Below, one piece after another: positions 39,258 through 47,626 of a stretch of 64,000 nucleotides of DNA. A program made the translations under genes and the position numbers. The first letter of the stretch is position 1. The number at the start of each line of letters is the position of its first letter. Origin of the DNA: Kangiella spongicola (lineage in GTDB: Bacteria; Pseudomonadota; Gammaproteobacteria; Enterobacterales; Kangiellaceae); NCBI RefSeq assembly GCF_003194565.2, contig NZ_QICH01000002.1, forward strand, positions 310,001 through 374,000. The letters run 5' to 3'. The notes under the pieces are model-generated. The model was not told where the DNA came from. It saw nothing but the letters and a program-made list of their open reading frames with translations, and made no database searches.

Positions 39258-39282
39258 AAAAAAACCCATCATTCGATGGGTT
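39258..39282 (-). terminator. Rho-independent terminator after rseA
   Basis: On the minus strand, AACCCATC pairs with GATGGGTT around a 4-nt loop, followed by TTTTT. It ends the rpoE-rseA transcript before rseC. Confidence 0.88.
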
Positions 39283-39357
39283 ATTCTAACGTATCACTGA
39301 AGATTTACCTACGCTCAGAGGGCAAATTCAATTCGCAAGCTACTTCAACGATGGTGA

Positions 39358-40020
39358 TTACTTATTGGTTTTATTATCCGCTTTACCCTGCTCACTTTGC
39401 TGTGAGGCTTTTAGTTCGTCCTCAACGCGCATCGGAACTTGAACCGGGATTACTTTTTGGTTACTCACCACACGGACTGTAGGCAAACTGCTCATACCGG
39501 TGATTTGGCGAGTTAATGCTTCATGCTTTAAAAACATATCGTGCATTGTTTGAAGCTCCTGACGATCGACATTAGAAGCTATCACTTCAAGTGTGCCATC
39601 AGTCGCTTGAATCGTTGTATTGCTGGTCGCGGCTAACTGCTGAGACGACTGGTTTACGCCCGGTTGCGTATTAGCAACGCTGAATAAAGCAACAATAGCA
39701 ACCGACGCTGCGATAGCGAAACCGCCCGCTTGTTTCCAAATTCGGTTGGGGAATGGTATGACGTTGCTTGAAGGCGATTGCTCGTCTGTGGCTGAATGAT
39801 AGGTTTCTTCAGAAGCTATGGCTGAACTGACTTTTGAGGAAATATCCATCTCAACAGGCTTAACTTCGTTGCGCATGACTTGGCCGATTAATTGATAACG
39901 CGACCAAACAGCCATCGATTCGCTACCCTGCTCTAGGCTTTCTTGCTGGTCGTCGCTTTCCACGCGACCATCCACCCAGGCAGATAAAATCTCTTTATCC
40001 AAACGCTTTGTATCGCTCAT
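39358..40020 (-). CDS. rseA: anti-sigma-E factor RseA (MucA-like)
   Basis: The 220-residue product has the N-terminal sigma-binding domain (LDKEILSAWVDGRVESDDQQ, then WSRYQLIGQVMRNE), one membrane helix (about 98-116) and a periplasmic C-terminal domain (MHDMFLKHEALTRQITGM, then TVRVVS). The start is ATG at 40020; a TTG lies two codons earlier. It is 282 nt downstream of rpoE, unusually far for this pair, with its own candidate sigma-E promoter between. RseP (3423-4769) is the expected site-2 protease. No DegS is encoded here. Confidence 0.92.
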   Translation of the reverse strand: MSDTKRLDKEILSAWVDGRVESDDQQESLEQGSESMAVWSRYQLIGQVMRNEVKPVEMDISSKVSSAIASEETYHSATDEQSPSSNVIPFPNRIWKQAGGFAIAASVAIVALFSVANTQPGVNQSSQQLAATSNTTIQATDGTLEVIASNVDRQELQTMHDMFLKHEALTRQITGMSSLPTVRVVSNQKVIPVQVPMRVEDELKASQQSEQGKADNKTNK

Positions 40021-40198
40021 TACCAATTACCTTTTACCTTTATCATGCTTTAGCACCTATCAATCGTGTTTAGACTTTTTCGTACCTTTAGCCTAAACCC
40101 TAAGGGAAACTAAAACCTCGCAAACCATAACTCGGAAGCCACAAAATGTCATATTTTGGGCGTTACTTATGTAAACTTGCTTTAAACTTCTTATACCA

Positions 40199-40225
40199 AT
40201 TGACTGGGGTTGCTGTAAAAAGTTC
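40199..40225 (-). promoter_or_regulatory. candidate sigma-E promoter of rseA
   Basis: On the minus strand, GTGAACTT (-35 core 40220-40225) is followed by 16 nt and TCAAT (-10 core 40199-40203). The spacer equals that of the candidate promoter of mucD. It lies inside the long rpoE-rseA gap and would give extra, sigma-E-dependent expression of the anti-sigma factor, a negative feedback loop. A near-copy of the AACTTTTTTACA word lies just upstream. Confidence 0.55.
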
Positions 40226-40302
40226 ACACTTTTTGTAAAAAAGTTTGTCTGTTCAGCAAATTTTCAGCCAATTCTTTGCTTTAAGTCATTTTTTAGCGAA
40301 TT

Positions 40303-40893
40303 CTAGGATCGCCAGCCCTGCTCCAATAATGGTGCAATTTTTTGGTCAATTGCATCGCGAGCCCTGAAAATACGGGATCTCACCGTCCCCACAGGACAGT
40401 CCATGGAGTCTGCAATTTCCTCATAACTCAAACCCTCGATTTCACGCAATAGAATCGCTGTGCGTAAATCTTCAGGCAGCTCATCGATGGTTTTAAATAT
40501 CATCTCTTTAATTTCATCACGAAACATTAAGCGCTCTGGGCTTCCTGTATCGCGCAGTGCGTCGCCACCGTCATACTGCTCAGCATCGCTGGAATCAATA
40601 TCGCTGCCCGGCGGCCTACGCCCTTGTGAAACCAAAAAGTTTTTCGCCGTATTTATCGCTATTCGGTAAAGCCAAGTGTAAAACGCGCTATCACCACGAA
40701 AGTTTGGCAAAGCGCGGTAGGCCTTAATAAAAGCTTCCTGCGATATGTCCATAACTTCATCTTTGTCTCGCACAAATCGTGAAATTAGGTTCATAATCCG
40801 TTGCTGGTATTTCACCACCAGCATATCGAAAGCTTTCTTGTCGCCTTTTTGGACTCGCTTTACTAGCTCTGAATCAACATCAGCCTCAGACAT
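40303..40893 (-). CDS. rpoE: sigma-E (AlgU/RpoE) envelope-stress sigma factor
   Basis: This 196-residue group-4 sigma factor has region 2 (VKYQQRIMNLISRFVRDKDE, then DISQEAFIKAYRALPNFRGD) and region 4 (LPEDLRTAILLREIEGLSYE, then EIADSMDCPVGTVRSRIFRA). It directs transcription of outer-membrane quality-control genes. It is divergent from nadB, the standard order. I found no convincing sigma-E-type autoregulatory promoter upstream of it. Confidence 0.97.
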   Translation of the reverse strand: MSEADVDSELVKRVQKGDKKAFDMLVVKYQQRIMNLISRFVRDKDEVMDISQEAFIKAYRALPNFRGDSAFYTWLYRIAINTAKNFLVSQGRRPPGSDIDSSDAEQYDGGDALRDTGSPERLMFRDEIKEMIFKTIDELPEDLRTAILLREIEGLSYEEIADSMDCPVGTVRSRIFRARDAIDQKIAPLLEQGWRS

Positions 40894-41248
40894 GGTGTCC
40901 TCTACTTAGCTGTCCACTTCTCATCGAGTATTCCCGTTATTGTTGTATTTGCAGGGCAAATAAGATCTATTTATAGTTTTTCAATGCTTTTTACAGCCAC
41001 TTATTCGCTACTTATTCGCTAGAAAAAACTAACTGATAATAAGCGACTGTGGTAAAGTCCGCATTAGATTAGGTGCGGTTAAACCTTCGTAAAAACACCA
41101 CTCTGTGTATAAAGTATCAGTACCTGTGTTTTTATGAAAGCTTATCGACCAGATATATTTTGCTTGGAAAACACTTTCCTTTCCACCCGCTCGTAGAAAA
41201 GAAAGACCCAGTTAACATAAGAAAAGTTCCATCACGGTATAAATTTTC
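40894..41248. other. 355-bp divergent control region of rpoE and nadB
   Basis: No gene is visible. It must hold the rpoE and nadB promoters. A perfect tandem duplication of the 11-mer ACTTATTCGCT occurs at 40999-41020. I could not identify sigma-E, NadR or other operator sequences with confidence. Confidence 0.5.
40999..41020. repeat. tandem 11-bp repeat
   Basis: Two exact adjacent copies of ACTTATTCGCT lie in the rpoE-nadB gap, about 105 nt upstream of rpoE. They may be a regulatory direct repeat or simple slippage. Confidence 0.7.
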
Positions 41249-42850
41249 ATGTCTCAGACTCATCAAGATCTCATACATTCCACCGATGTTTTGGTCATTG
41301 GTAGCGGCGCAGCAGGACTTTCAGTGGCACTACGCTTAGCCCACAAAGGCAAAGTTACCGTGCTCAGCAAAGCTGAAGTCACCGAAGGTTCTACCTTCTA
41401 CGCCCAAGGCGGCATCGCTGCGGTGCTTGATGAAAGCGACTCTATTGATTCGCACGTCGAAGACACTCTAATTGCGGGCGCCGGCTTATGCCATGAAGAC
41501 GCGGTTCGCTTTACGGTCGAGCACTCGCGCGAAGCTATCGAGTGGTTAATCGAGCGTGGCGTCGCTTTTAGTAAAGAGGACGAGCATTATCATCTAACCC
41601 GCGAAGGTGGTCATAGTAAGCGGCGCATTATCCATTCTGACGACGCAACTGGCAAAGCCGTGTCGACAACCCTTGTCGCCGCTGTTCAAGCAGAGCCAAA
41701 CATAAATATTCTGGAAAATTATATCGCGGTCGATTTAATCACGGGCGATAAAATCGGCTTAGCAGATAAGCGCTGTCAGGGCGCTTATGTTTTAAACCTT
41801 AAAGAAGATCGCGTTGAAACCATTCAAGCTAGATTTGTGGTTTTAGCCACAGGTGGCGCCAGTAAAGTCTATCTTTATACATCTAACCCAGATGTCGCTA
41901 GTGGCGATGGAATAGCTATGGCATGGCGCGCTGGCTGTAGTGTGGCCAATCTTGAGTTTAACCAGTTTCACCCGACCTGCTTGTACCATCCGCAGGCTCG
42001 CAGCTTCCTCATTACAGAAGCCCTACGCGGCGAAGGCGCCATTTTACGACGCCCTAACGGCGAACGCTTTATGCCGGAATACGACGAACGAGCTGAATTG
42101 GCGCCACGCGATGTTGTCGCACGCACTATTGATCACGAAGTGAAGAAGTACGGTTTTGAATGTGTTTATTTGGATATTGCGCATAAAGAGCCCGAATTTA
42201 TCAAAAGTCATTTCCCCACTATTTATAAGCGGTGTTTAGAATTTGGCATTGATATCACCACCGATCCGATCCCAGTGGTCCCTGCCGCTCATTACACCTG
42301 TGGCGGTGTTCGCGTAGATACGAATAGTCGCACCGATATCGAGGGCTTGTACGCCGTTGGTGAGGTTGCTTTCACTGGCTTACACGGCGCTAACCGTATG
42401 GCCAGCAATTCACTGCTTGAGTGCTTGGTTTACGCCCAGTCGGCCGCTCAGGACATCGAAGATTCATGGGATAACACGAGCATTCCAGCTGAGTTACCAC
42501 CTTGGGATGAGAGCCAAGTTGCCGACTCAGACGAAGAGATTGTTCTAACCCACAATTGGCACGAACTGCGCCAGTTGATGTGGGATTATGTTGGCATAGT
42601 GCGTACCGATAAGCGACTACAGCGAGCGCTTAGACGCATCGAGTTATTGCAACAGGAAATCCACGAGTATTATTCGAACTTTAAAGTGAGTAACGATCTG
42701 ATCGAACTTAGGAACTTAGTGCTGGTGGCGGAATTAATTGTGAAGTGCGCGATGCAGCGAAAAGAAAGTCGTGGCTTGCATTCTACGCTAGATTATCCGC
42801 AACTCGCAGAGAAAGCGGTAGATTCAGTTTTGACTCCTGCGGATTCTTAA
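41249..42850 (+). CDS. nadB: L-aspartate oxidase
   Basis: NadB oxidises L-aspartate to iminoaspartate, the first step of NAD synthesis. The 533 residues begin with an FAD-binding site ([20 protein letters not shown], about 11-30), then [16 protein letters not shown]. Other motifs are [26 protein letters not shown] and [20 protein letters not shown], with the succinate-dehydrogenase-like C-terminal helix bundle. It is divergent from rpoE, which is conserved in gammaproteobacteria. Confidence 0.97.
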   Translation: MSQTHQDLIHSTDVLVIGSGAAGLSVALRLAHKGKVTVLSKAEVTEGSTFYAQGGIAAVLDESDSIDSHVEDTLIAGAGLCHEDAVRFTVEHSREAIEWLIERGVAFSKEDEHYHLTREGGHSKRRIIHSDDATGKAVSTTLVAAVQAEPNINILENYIAVDLITGDKIGLADKRCQGAYVLNLKEDRVETIQARFVVLATGGASKVYLYTSNPDVASGDGIAMAWRAGCSVANLEFNQFHPTCLYHPQARSFLITEALRGEGAILRRPNGERFMPEYDERAELAPRDVVARTIDHEVKKYGFECVYLDIAHKEPEFIKSHFPTIYKRCLEFGIDITTDPIPVVPAAHYTCGGVRVDTNSRTDIEGLYAVGEVAFTGLHGANRMASNSLLECLVYAQSAAQDIEDSWDNTSIPAELPPWDESQVADSDEEIVLTHNWHELRQLMWDYVGIVRTDKRLQRALRRIELLQQEIHEYYSNFKVSNDLIELRNLVLVAELIVKCAMQRKESRGLHSTLDYPQLAEKAVDSVLTPADS

Positions 42851-42853
42851 ACC

Positions 42854-43285
42854 CTAGCTCGCCTTATAAAACTTCAAGGTTCGCGATAAGTCCCGAAATT
42901 CAGACTCTTTCATAGAGTCGCGAAAAAGAATAAGTTGTCGAACGCTTTGTGGGCTTGAAGGATCGAGCTCTCGGTATTTTAGAGTTACCCATAAAGGCCA
43001 AGTGACGGTATCTTTTTTAACCTCAATCGCGACTTTGAGGTCTTTTTCGATGATAAACCACTGCCCTTCAAAAAATACCAGTTCAGTAATATGCTCATAC
43101 AGTCGATTCAGCATCACAAGCTGCCACCAGCCCAGCAAAATAGTCACTGGCACGCCGATGAGCGCGAATGTCCAGCGCTCCTGAAGCCACCCCGCGACTA
43201 TAAACAAGACAACAAAAGCGGACCACAGGATAGCAAAAACCTGACGGCTAACTTTTGGCGTTTTCAGCGCTATACGTAAATTCAT
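42854..43285 (-). CDS. ygfX: YgfX (CptA-like) inner membrane protein
   Basis: This 143-residue protein has two adjacent membrane helices (about 16-33 and 38-55) followed by a cytoplasmic domain (FEGQWFIIEKDLKVAIEVKK, then RQLILFRDSMKESEFRDLSR), the YgfX layout. It is downstream of sdhE with the reading frames close or overlapping, as in E. coli sdhE-ygfX. YgfX has been proposed to be a toxin countered by SdhE, but that claim is disputed. I chose ATG at 43285; an upstream TTG would overlap sdhE. Confidence 0.82.
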   Translation of the reverse strand: MNLRIALKTPKVSRQVFAILWSAFVVLFIVAGWLQERWTFALIGVPVTILLGWWQLVMLNRLYEHITELVFFEGQWFIIEKDLKVAIEVKKDTVTWPLWVTLKYRELDPSSPQSVRQLILFRDSMKESEFRDLSRTLKFYKAS

Positions 43286-43319
43286 ATCACAGACTGATAA
43301 GGGACTATTTAGTGGTGGG

Positions 43320-43574
43320 TCATTTAATTTGCTTATCGACAAATTCTCGAATCGTGGCCACTATTTCGGCGAATTTAGGCTTTGGCGTCTCAAAGCCCAT
43401 GATCCAAGCGTATAAATCAGGATCGGTTTCTTCTAAGAACTCCTGATAATGATGAACATCACTATCGCTGAAGTCTTTAGAATGTTGCTCAAGATACGGC
43501 AATAACACCACATCTAGCTCCAGCATGCCACGTCTGCTAGCCCACTGAAGCTTTTTATATTGTTGCTCGGTCAC
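43320..43574 (-). CDS. sdhE: FAD assembly factor SdhE
   Basis: SdhE helps attach FAD covalently to succinate dehydrogenase and fumarate reductase flavoproteins. The 84-residue helical protein has the signature SRRGMLELDVVLLPYLEQH with the critical RGxxE motif, and ends in LYAWIMGFETPKP. It precedes ygfX and is divergent from ygfZ, the usual cluster. Confidence 0.95.
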   Translation of the reverse strand: MTEQQYKKLQWASRRGMLELDVVLLPYLEQHSKDFSDSDVHHYQEFLEETDPDLYAWIMGFETPKPKFAEIVATIREFVDKQIK

Positions 43575-43732
43575 GTTAAAACTCTATTGTTAGAACTCTC
43601 TTGGGGACAATTATAGCCTTATAGTGAATGCTTTTGGAAATAGGACTGCAAAATCATTTGGTTTGCAGTAAAATCGGCATCGAAACACATAGATATCGTA
43701 CTAACCATACGACCTTAAAGAGTCAGGGTGTT

Positions 43733-44653
43733 ATGAACTTTACAAATCAAGATGCGATTCAGCATATTCCACAATTACAAAACATTGCCTGTGAACTTGG
43801 CGGTTTTGGCGTGATTCAGATTTCAGGTGAAGACAGCCACAAGTTGTTACAAGGTCAGCTAACTTGCGATATGGACTTGGTTACGGATGAGCAGGCGAGT
43901 CTGGGTGGTTTTTGTAGCGTAAAAGGACGCTTACACAGTGTTTTTTACATGATGAAATTTGAACAGAATTATTTAATGATCCTGCCAAAAGATAATTTAC
44001 AGCATGTGCTTGAAACCCTATCAAAATATGCCGCCTTCTTCCAAACCGAGCTCATCGATGCTAGTAAGGATTATGAGCTGTGGGGGCATACGCAAAAAGC
44101 ACCGGGCAACCACTCTAGCGAACAGGAAGTCCTAACCGTCAGTAACTTAGATGGCATCTATGATGTTCACCTCAACAGCCTCTTCAACGCCTCGATTTTA
44201 ATCAGCCGTAAAGAGCGCGCTAGCGAGCTGGTGAATATGTTAGCTGGTACTACTCTCGCCGATAAAAATGCTTGGGATTATATTGAGCTACAAGCACATA
44301 TACCGATGTTCGGCCAGGCGGCTATAGAGCACCACCTGCCTCATAATGTTGGCTTACATCAGGTCGGTGCGGTCAGCTTCACCAAAGGATGCTATACCGG
44401 ACAAGAAATCGTGGCTCGAATGCACTATCGTGGCAAACTAAAAACCCACGCTGTATTGTCGTATATAGATGCTGATGTTGCCTTAGATGAGCTCAGCAAG
44501 GTGTATAACGAAGACGACAAAAACGTTGGTGAATTAATACGTTCAGCTATTTTCGATGGCAAAACCTATTGCCTTATTAGCCTTAAAGAACAGGCTCTAG
44601 AGTCATCAATATTCATTGGCGAAGATAAGCATCCAACAAAGATTCTCGATTGA
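43733..44653 (+). CDS. ygfZ: tRNA-modifying / Fe-S repair protein YgfZ
   Basis: YgfZ is a folate-binding protein of the GcvT-like family used in maintenance of some Fe-S enzymes. The 306-residue protein contains the catalytic signature SFTKGCYTGQEIVARMHYRG, with the essential Cys near residue 224. The ATG at 43733 has AGGGTG upstream. An open frame continues 35 codons 5' of it but does not resemble the family. A bidirectional terminator follows. Confidence 0.95.
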   Translation: MNFTNQDAIQHIPQLQNIACELGGFGVIQISGEDSHKLLQGQLTCDMDLVTDEQASLGGFCSVKGRLHSVFYMMKFEQNYLMILPKDNLQHVLETLSKYAAFFQTELIDASKDYELWGHTQKAPGNHSSEQEVLTVSNLDGIYDVHLNSLFNASILISRKERASELVNMLAGTTLADKNAWDYIELQAHIPMFGQAAIEHHLPHNVGLHQVGAVSFTKGCYTGQEIVARMHYRGKLKTHAVLSYIDADVALDELSKVYNEDDKNVGELIRSAIFDGKTYCLISLKEQALESSIFIGEDKHPTKILD

Positions 44654-44674
44654 TATAGCTGATGCGATAAAAAC

Positions 44675-44702
44675 AAAAAGGCGCTTTATTAAGCGCCTTT
44701 TT
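44675..44702. terminator. bidirectional Rho-independent terminator
   Basis: AAAAAGGCGCTT and AAGCGCCTTTTT form a perfect 12-bp stem with a 4-nt loop. It serves ygfZ on the plus strand and the peroxiredoxin-like gene on the minus strand. Confidence 0.95.
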
Positions 44703-44733
44703 AGTATCTTCAACTTTGCTACTTAGCTTTAAT

Positions 44734-45390
44734 CTACTTGCCCTCAACCTCTTTGTCCTCAAGCGCTAATTTAGCCGCTGTCAGCAATAACTCAGGTTTA
44801 ATACGGACCTTATAGTTTGGGTTTACATACTGAAATTGAACCACGCCATCAGTATCCAAGATAAAAACTGCAGGTACTGGTAAAGTGCTTTTATCATCAC
44901 CTGCCAAACGGGCAGTTTTGCCACCAATCGATTTTACTTTTTGGTTATATTCATCAGAAATATGAAACGCCAAACCGAACTGACGCGTGGCCTTCAACTG
45001 ATAATCAGAAACTAACTCATAACCAAGCTTTCTATCCTTACTCGTTTTCTGTAAAGCGCTTGGAGTATCTGGACTAATCGCTAGTAGCTGATAGTCCATT
45101 GCCACAATATCTTCTTCAATTTCTTGAATCTGGCTTAATTGCGCATTACAGAACGGACACCAGCCGCCTCGATAAAAAAGTAGGATGGTTGGTTTTTGAG
45201 CTAGCTTTTGACGCAGACTGAAAGGCGTACCATCGCTTGAAAAAAGCGTCATTTCCGGCGCATTTTGCCCAATCAGTAGTGGTGACACATGATTCGGATC
45301 ATCCACCACCTGAGTTCTGTCTAAAGCTATAGCGCCGATTGAAAGACTAGCGAGCAAGATAAAAAAGGTTAACTGTAATATTCGTTTCAT
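44734..45390 (-). CDS. exported peroxiredoxin-like protein (AhpC/TSA fold)
   Basis: The signal peptide (about 1-22, ending IGAIA) is followed by a thioredoxin-fold domain with FYRGGWCPFCNAQLSQIQEI, in which Cys-Pro-Phe-Cys sits at the peroxidatic position. RKLGYELVSDYQLKATRQFG and VPAVFILDTDGVVQFQYVN complete the fold. This is the peroxiredoxin-like 'redoxin' group; a peroxidase or disulfide-exchange role in the periplasm is inferred. Confidence 0.88.
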   Translation of the reverse strand: MKRILQLTFFILLASLSIGAIALDRTQVVDDPNHVSPLLIGQNAPEMTLFSSDGTPFSLRQKLAQKPTILLFYRGGWCPFCNAQLSQIQEIEEDIVAMDYQLLAISPDTPSALQKTSKDRKLGYELVSDYQLKATRQFGLAFHISDEYNQKVKSIGGKTARLAGDDKSTLPVPAVFILDTDGVVQFQYVNPNYKVRIKPELLLTAAKLALEDKEVEGK

Positions 45391-45462
45391 AACTGCCTTA
45401 GTATTAATATTTAGTCGTAGTCATAAGAGAATTATGTGCTTAGTTTGTTACAGCCGAAACAC

Positions 45463-45490
45463 AAAAAAGCGACTCGAGAGCCGCTTTTTT
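45463..45490 (-). terminator. Rho-independent terminator of the DUF885 gene
   Basis: AAAAAAGCG and CGCTTTTTT pair around an inner CTC/GAG hairpin. It is 22 nt after the stop of the 45512-47377 gene. Confidence 0.85.
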
Positions 45491-45511
45491 GCTTTTTTAA
45501 TCTTACTGAGA

Positions 45512-47377
45512 TTATGATTTCTGGCTATCGATCCAGCGTTTAATCTTAGTTTCCAAAATGTTCAAAGGTAGCGCACCATCTTTAAGAACCTGATAATGGA
45601 ACTCTCGAACATCGAAATTATCGCCAAGCTCAGTCTCTGCCAGTGTGCGCAGTTCGCGAATTTTCAACTGACCGATTTTATAAGCTAGAGCCTGACTCGG
45701 GATTGCCATGAAACGCTCAGCTTCTGAGACACGACGAGCTTCAGCGGCAGCTGAGTTCTTTTCCATATATTCTAAGACTTCTTCACGCGTCCAACCTTTT
45801 GCGTGTAAGCCGGTATCGACCACCAAGCGGATCGCGCGCCAAAGCTCTGCACTCAAAGCACCGTAATATTGGTAAGGATCGGTATAGACGCCCATCTCTT
45901 TACCAAGCGACTCAGAATACAAGCCCCAGCCCTCAATAAAGGCAGTGGTACCACCGAATCGGCGGAAGTCTGGAATATCTTTCAGTTCTTGCTGCGTCGA
46001 AATCTGGAAGTGGTGACCTGGCACAGCTTCGTGCAAGTATAAGGACTCCACAGTCCAAGTCGGACGTGCGCTTAAGTCGTAAGTATTCACATAGAAAATA
46101 CCAGGACGTGAACCGTCTGGTGCTGGACGCTGATAGGATGCGGAAGATGAAGATTGCTCACGGAAAGCTTCGACCGCACGAATTTCAAACTGCGCTTCTG
46201 GAATGACTTTGAATAGGTCTGGAGCAGTTTTATCCAGAGTTTCGCGTAAGTCCTCGTAAGCCTGCAACATATCTTCTTTCGAATCGAAAATAAACTGAGG
46301 GTCGTTTTTGGTAAACTCGAAGAATTCCTGTAGCGAACCTTCAAAGCCCACCTGCTCCATAACGCCCTTCATTTCACCATGAATACGAGCCACTTCATCA
46401 AGGCCAATTTGATGTATTTCATCAGGTGTTAAATCGGTGCTAGTGGTTTGCTTCACTTTAAACGCATACCACTCTTTGCCGTTAGGTAGAGCTACCATAC
46501 CCGCAGTCTCGCGCGTTGCAGGAAGATATTCATCCTGAATAAAGTCATGCATACGGCTATACATTGGCACTACCATGGTTTTAATCGTATTCACATACTC
46601 TTTGGTAAGACGCTGCTTATCTTCTGGTGAGAAACTTTCTGGCATATTCTTGATAGGTGTATAAAACAAGCTTTGCTCAACATCATCAACGATATGCGCC
46701 TTAAGCTGTGGCAATACTTTCACCATCAGAGCTTTAGGCTGCACTACGCCATTTTCCATACCCGTTCGCATATTTTTGATTATGACATCAACGCTGTCAT
46801 AAGCCTGATTTAATCGGCTTAACCAGTTTTCATAATCTTCAACCGTGTTGAACGGCTGGGCGCTTTTGCCTGAACCAAGCATGGCGAAAAAGTTGAAAGG
46901 ATTATAAAACTGCTGGATTGGCTGCATATAGTCAGGATATTCAGTTCCTTCAATCGCCGCCTGTCGTTCGTTTTTAAAAATCTGATAACTTAGAAGATCT
47001 TGGCCTTCCAGTTGTGACTCATCAATTTGATTGATTTCACTAAGGTATTTCTTATGAAAAGCTAAGGCTTCTGCGCGCCCTTTTTCGGTTCCAAAGTCGC
47101 CAAGTCTGTCGTTATAGCGATGATCGCCCATAAAAGTTGCATTCAATGGGTTCATCTTTAGATTTTCTTCCCAGTAAGACTGATAAATCTTTTTCGTTTT
47201 TTCTGCTTCGCTTAATGCTTGCTCTTCGCTAGCGGCCTGCTCTGTATTTACAACTTGCTCAGCCGACGTTGTTGCCTTTGCCGCTTTGTTGGTATTTTCT
47301 TTTGATGCGTCATCGCCACAAGCCGTTAGCGCAATAGCTAAAGCCACAGCCGACAGTTGAAACTTGAAAGACTTCAT
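45512..47377 (-). CDS. DUF885-family lipoprotein metallopeptidase (copy 1)
   Basis: This 621-residue protein has a lipobox (ALTACG, Cys20), a low-complexity acidic linker (about 25-60) and a DUF885 domain. Its zinc-site motif HEAVPGHHFQ is at 449-458 and EGWGLY is near 482. DUF885 proteins are related to M3/M32-type zinc peptidases. About 10 kb away lies a closely similar copy (57943-59808). An outer-membrane-anchored peptidase role is inferred. Confidence 0.9.
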   Translation of the reverse strand: MKSFKFQLSAVALAIALTACGDDASKENTNKAAKATTSAEQVVNTEQAASEEQALSEAEKTKKIYQSYWEENLKMNPLNATFMGDHRYNDRLGDFGTEKGRAEALAFHKKYLSEINQIDESQLEGQDLLSYQIFKNERQAAIEGTEYPDYMQPIQQFYNPFNFFAMLGSGKSAQPFNTVEDYENWLSRLNQAYDSVDVIIKNMRTGMENGVVQPKALMVKVLPQLKAHIVDDVEQSLFYTPIKNMPESFSPEDKQRLTKEYVNTIKTMVVPMYSRMHDFIQDEYLPATRETAGMVALPNGKEWYAFKVKQTTSTDLTPDEIHQIGLDEVARIHGEMKGVMEQVGFEGSLQEFFEFTKNDPQFIFDSKEDMLQAYEDLRETLDKTAPDLFKVIPEAQFEIRAVEAFREQSSSSASYQRPAPDGSRPGIFYVNTYDLSARPTWTVESLYLHEAVPGHHFQISTQQELKDIPDFRRFGGTTAFIEGWGLYSESLGKEMGVYTDPYQYYGALSAELWRAIRLVVDTGLHAKGWTREEVLEYMEKNSAAAEARRVSEAERFMAIPSQALAYKIGQLKIRELRTLAETELGDNFDVREFHYQVLKDGALPLNILETKIKRWIDSQKS

Positions 47378-47540
47378 AGGGACTCCTCTTGTAAACTCAT
47401 CTCAATACGAACATTTAATAATAAGTTTTTTCGTATTCGTAGGGTAATTTATCTAAACGGAAACCACTATAACCCTTGCTACCATTCAAAACAAAAGCAA
47501 CTAGTAACAAAATATTGCATATTTTGGTCTTTATAAAACA

Positions 47541-47564
47541 AAAAATGCCCCTCAACTGAGGGGC
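47541..47564 (-). terminator. Rho-independent terminator of the subtilisin gene
   Basis: GCCCCTCA and TGAGGGGC form an 8-bp perfect stem with a 2-nt loop. On the minus strand this is followed by ATTTTTTG. Confidence 0.85.
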
Positions 47565-47581
47565 TACTTGTACACGGCTTC

Positions 47582-47626
47582 TTAGAGACCTAAGAGTTAT
47601 AGATCTAGGAGTTATAGGTCTAAGAA
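47582..47626 (-). repeat. three 15-bp tandem repeats spanning the subtilisin stop codon
   Basis: On the minus strand three diverged 15-nt units, TTCTTAGACCTATAA, CTCCTAGATCTATAA and CTCTTAGGTCTCTAA, follow one another. Each ends with an in-frame TAA, so the gene's stop codon (47612-47614) is the end of unit 1 and units 2 and 3 restate a Leu-Leu-Asp/Gly-Leu-stop frame. Slippage here would add or remove stop-containing copies without changing the protein. Confidence 0.85.

Noticed and set aside
41073-41339. 88-residue plus-strand frame overlapping the nadB start
   Set aside because: It runs into nadB in another frame, whose FAD motif fixes the true reading frame; the rest is divergent promoter sequence.
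42854-43342. ygfX starting at the TTG at 43342 overlapping sdhE
   Set aside because: The TTG has no SD and would overlap sdhE by about 20 nt; the ATG at 43285 gives the family length. It remains a possibility.
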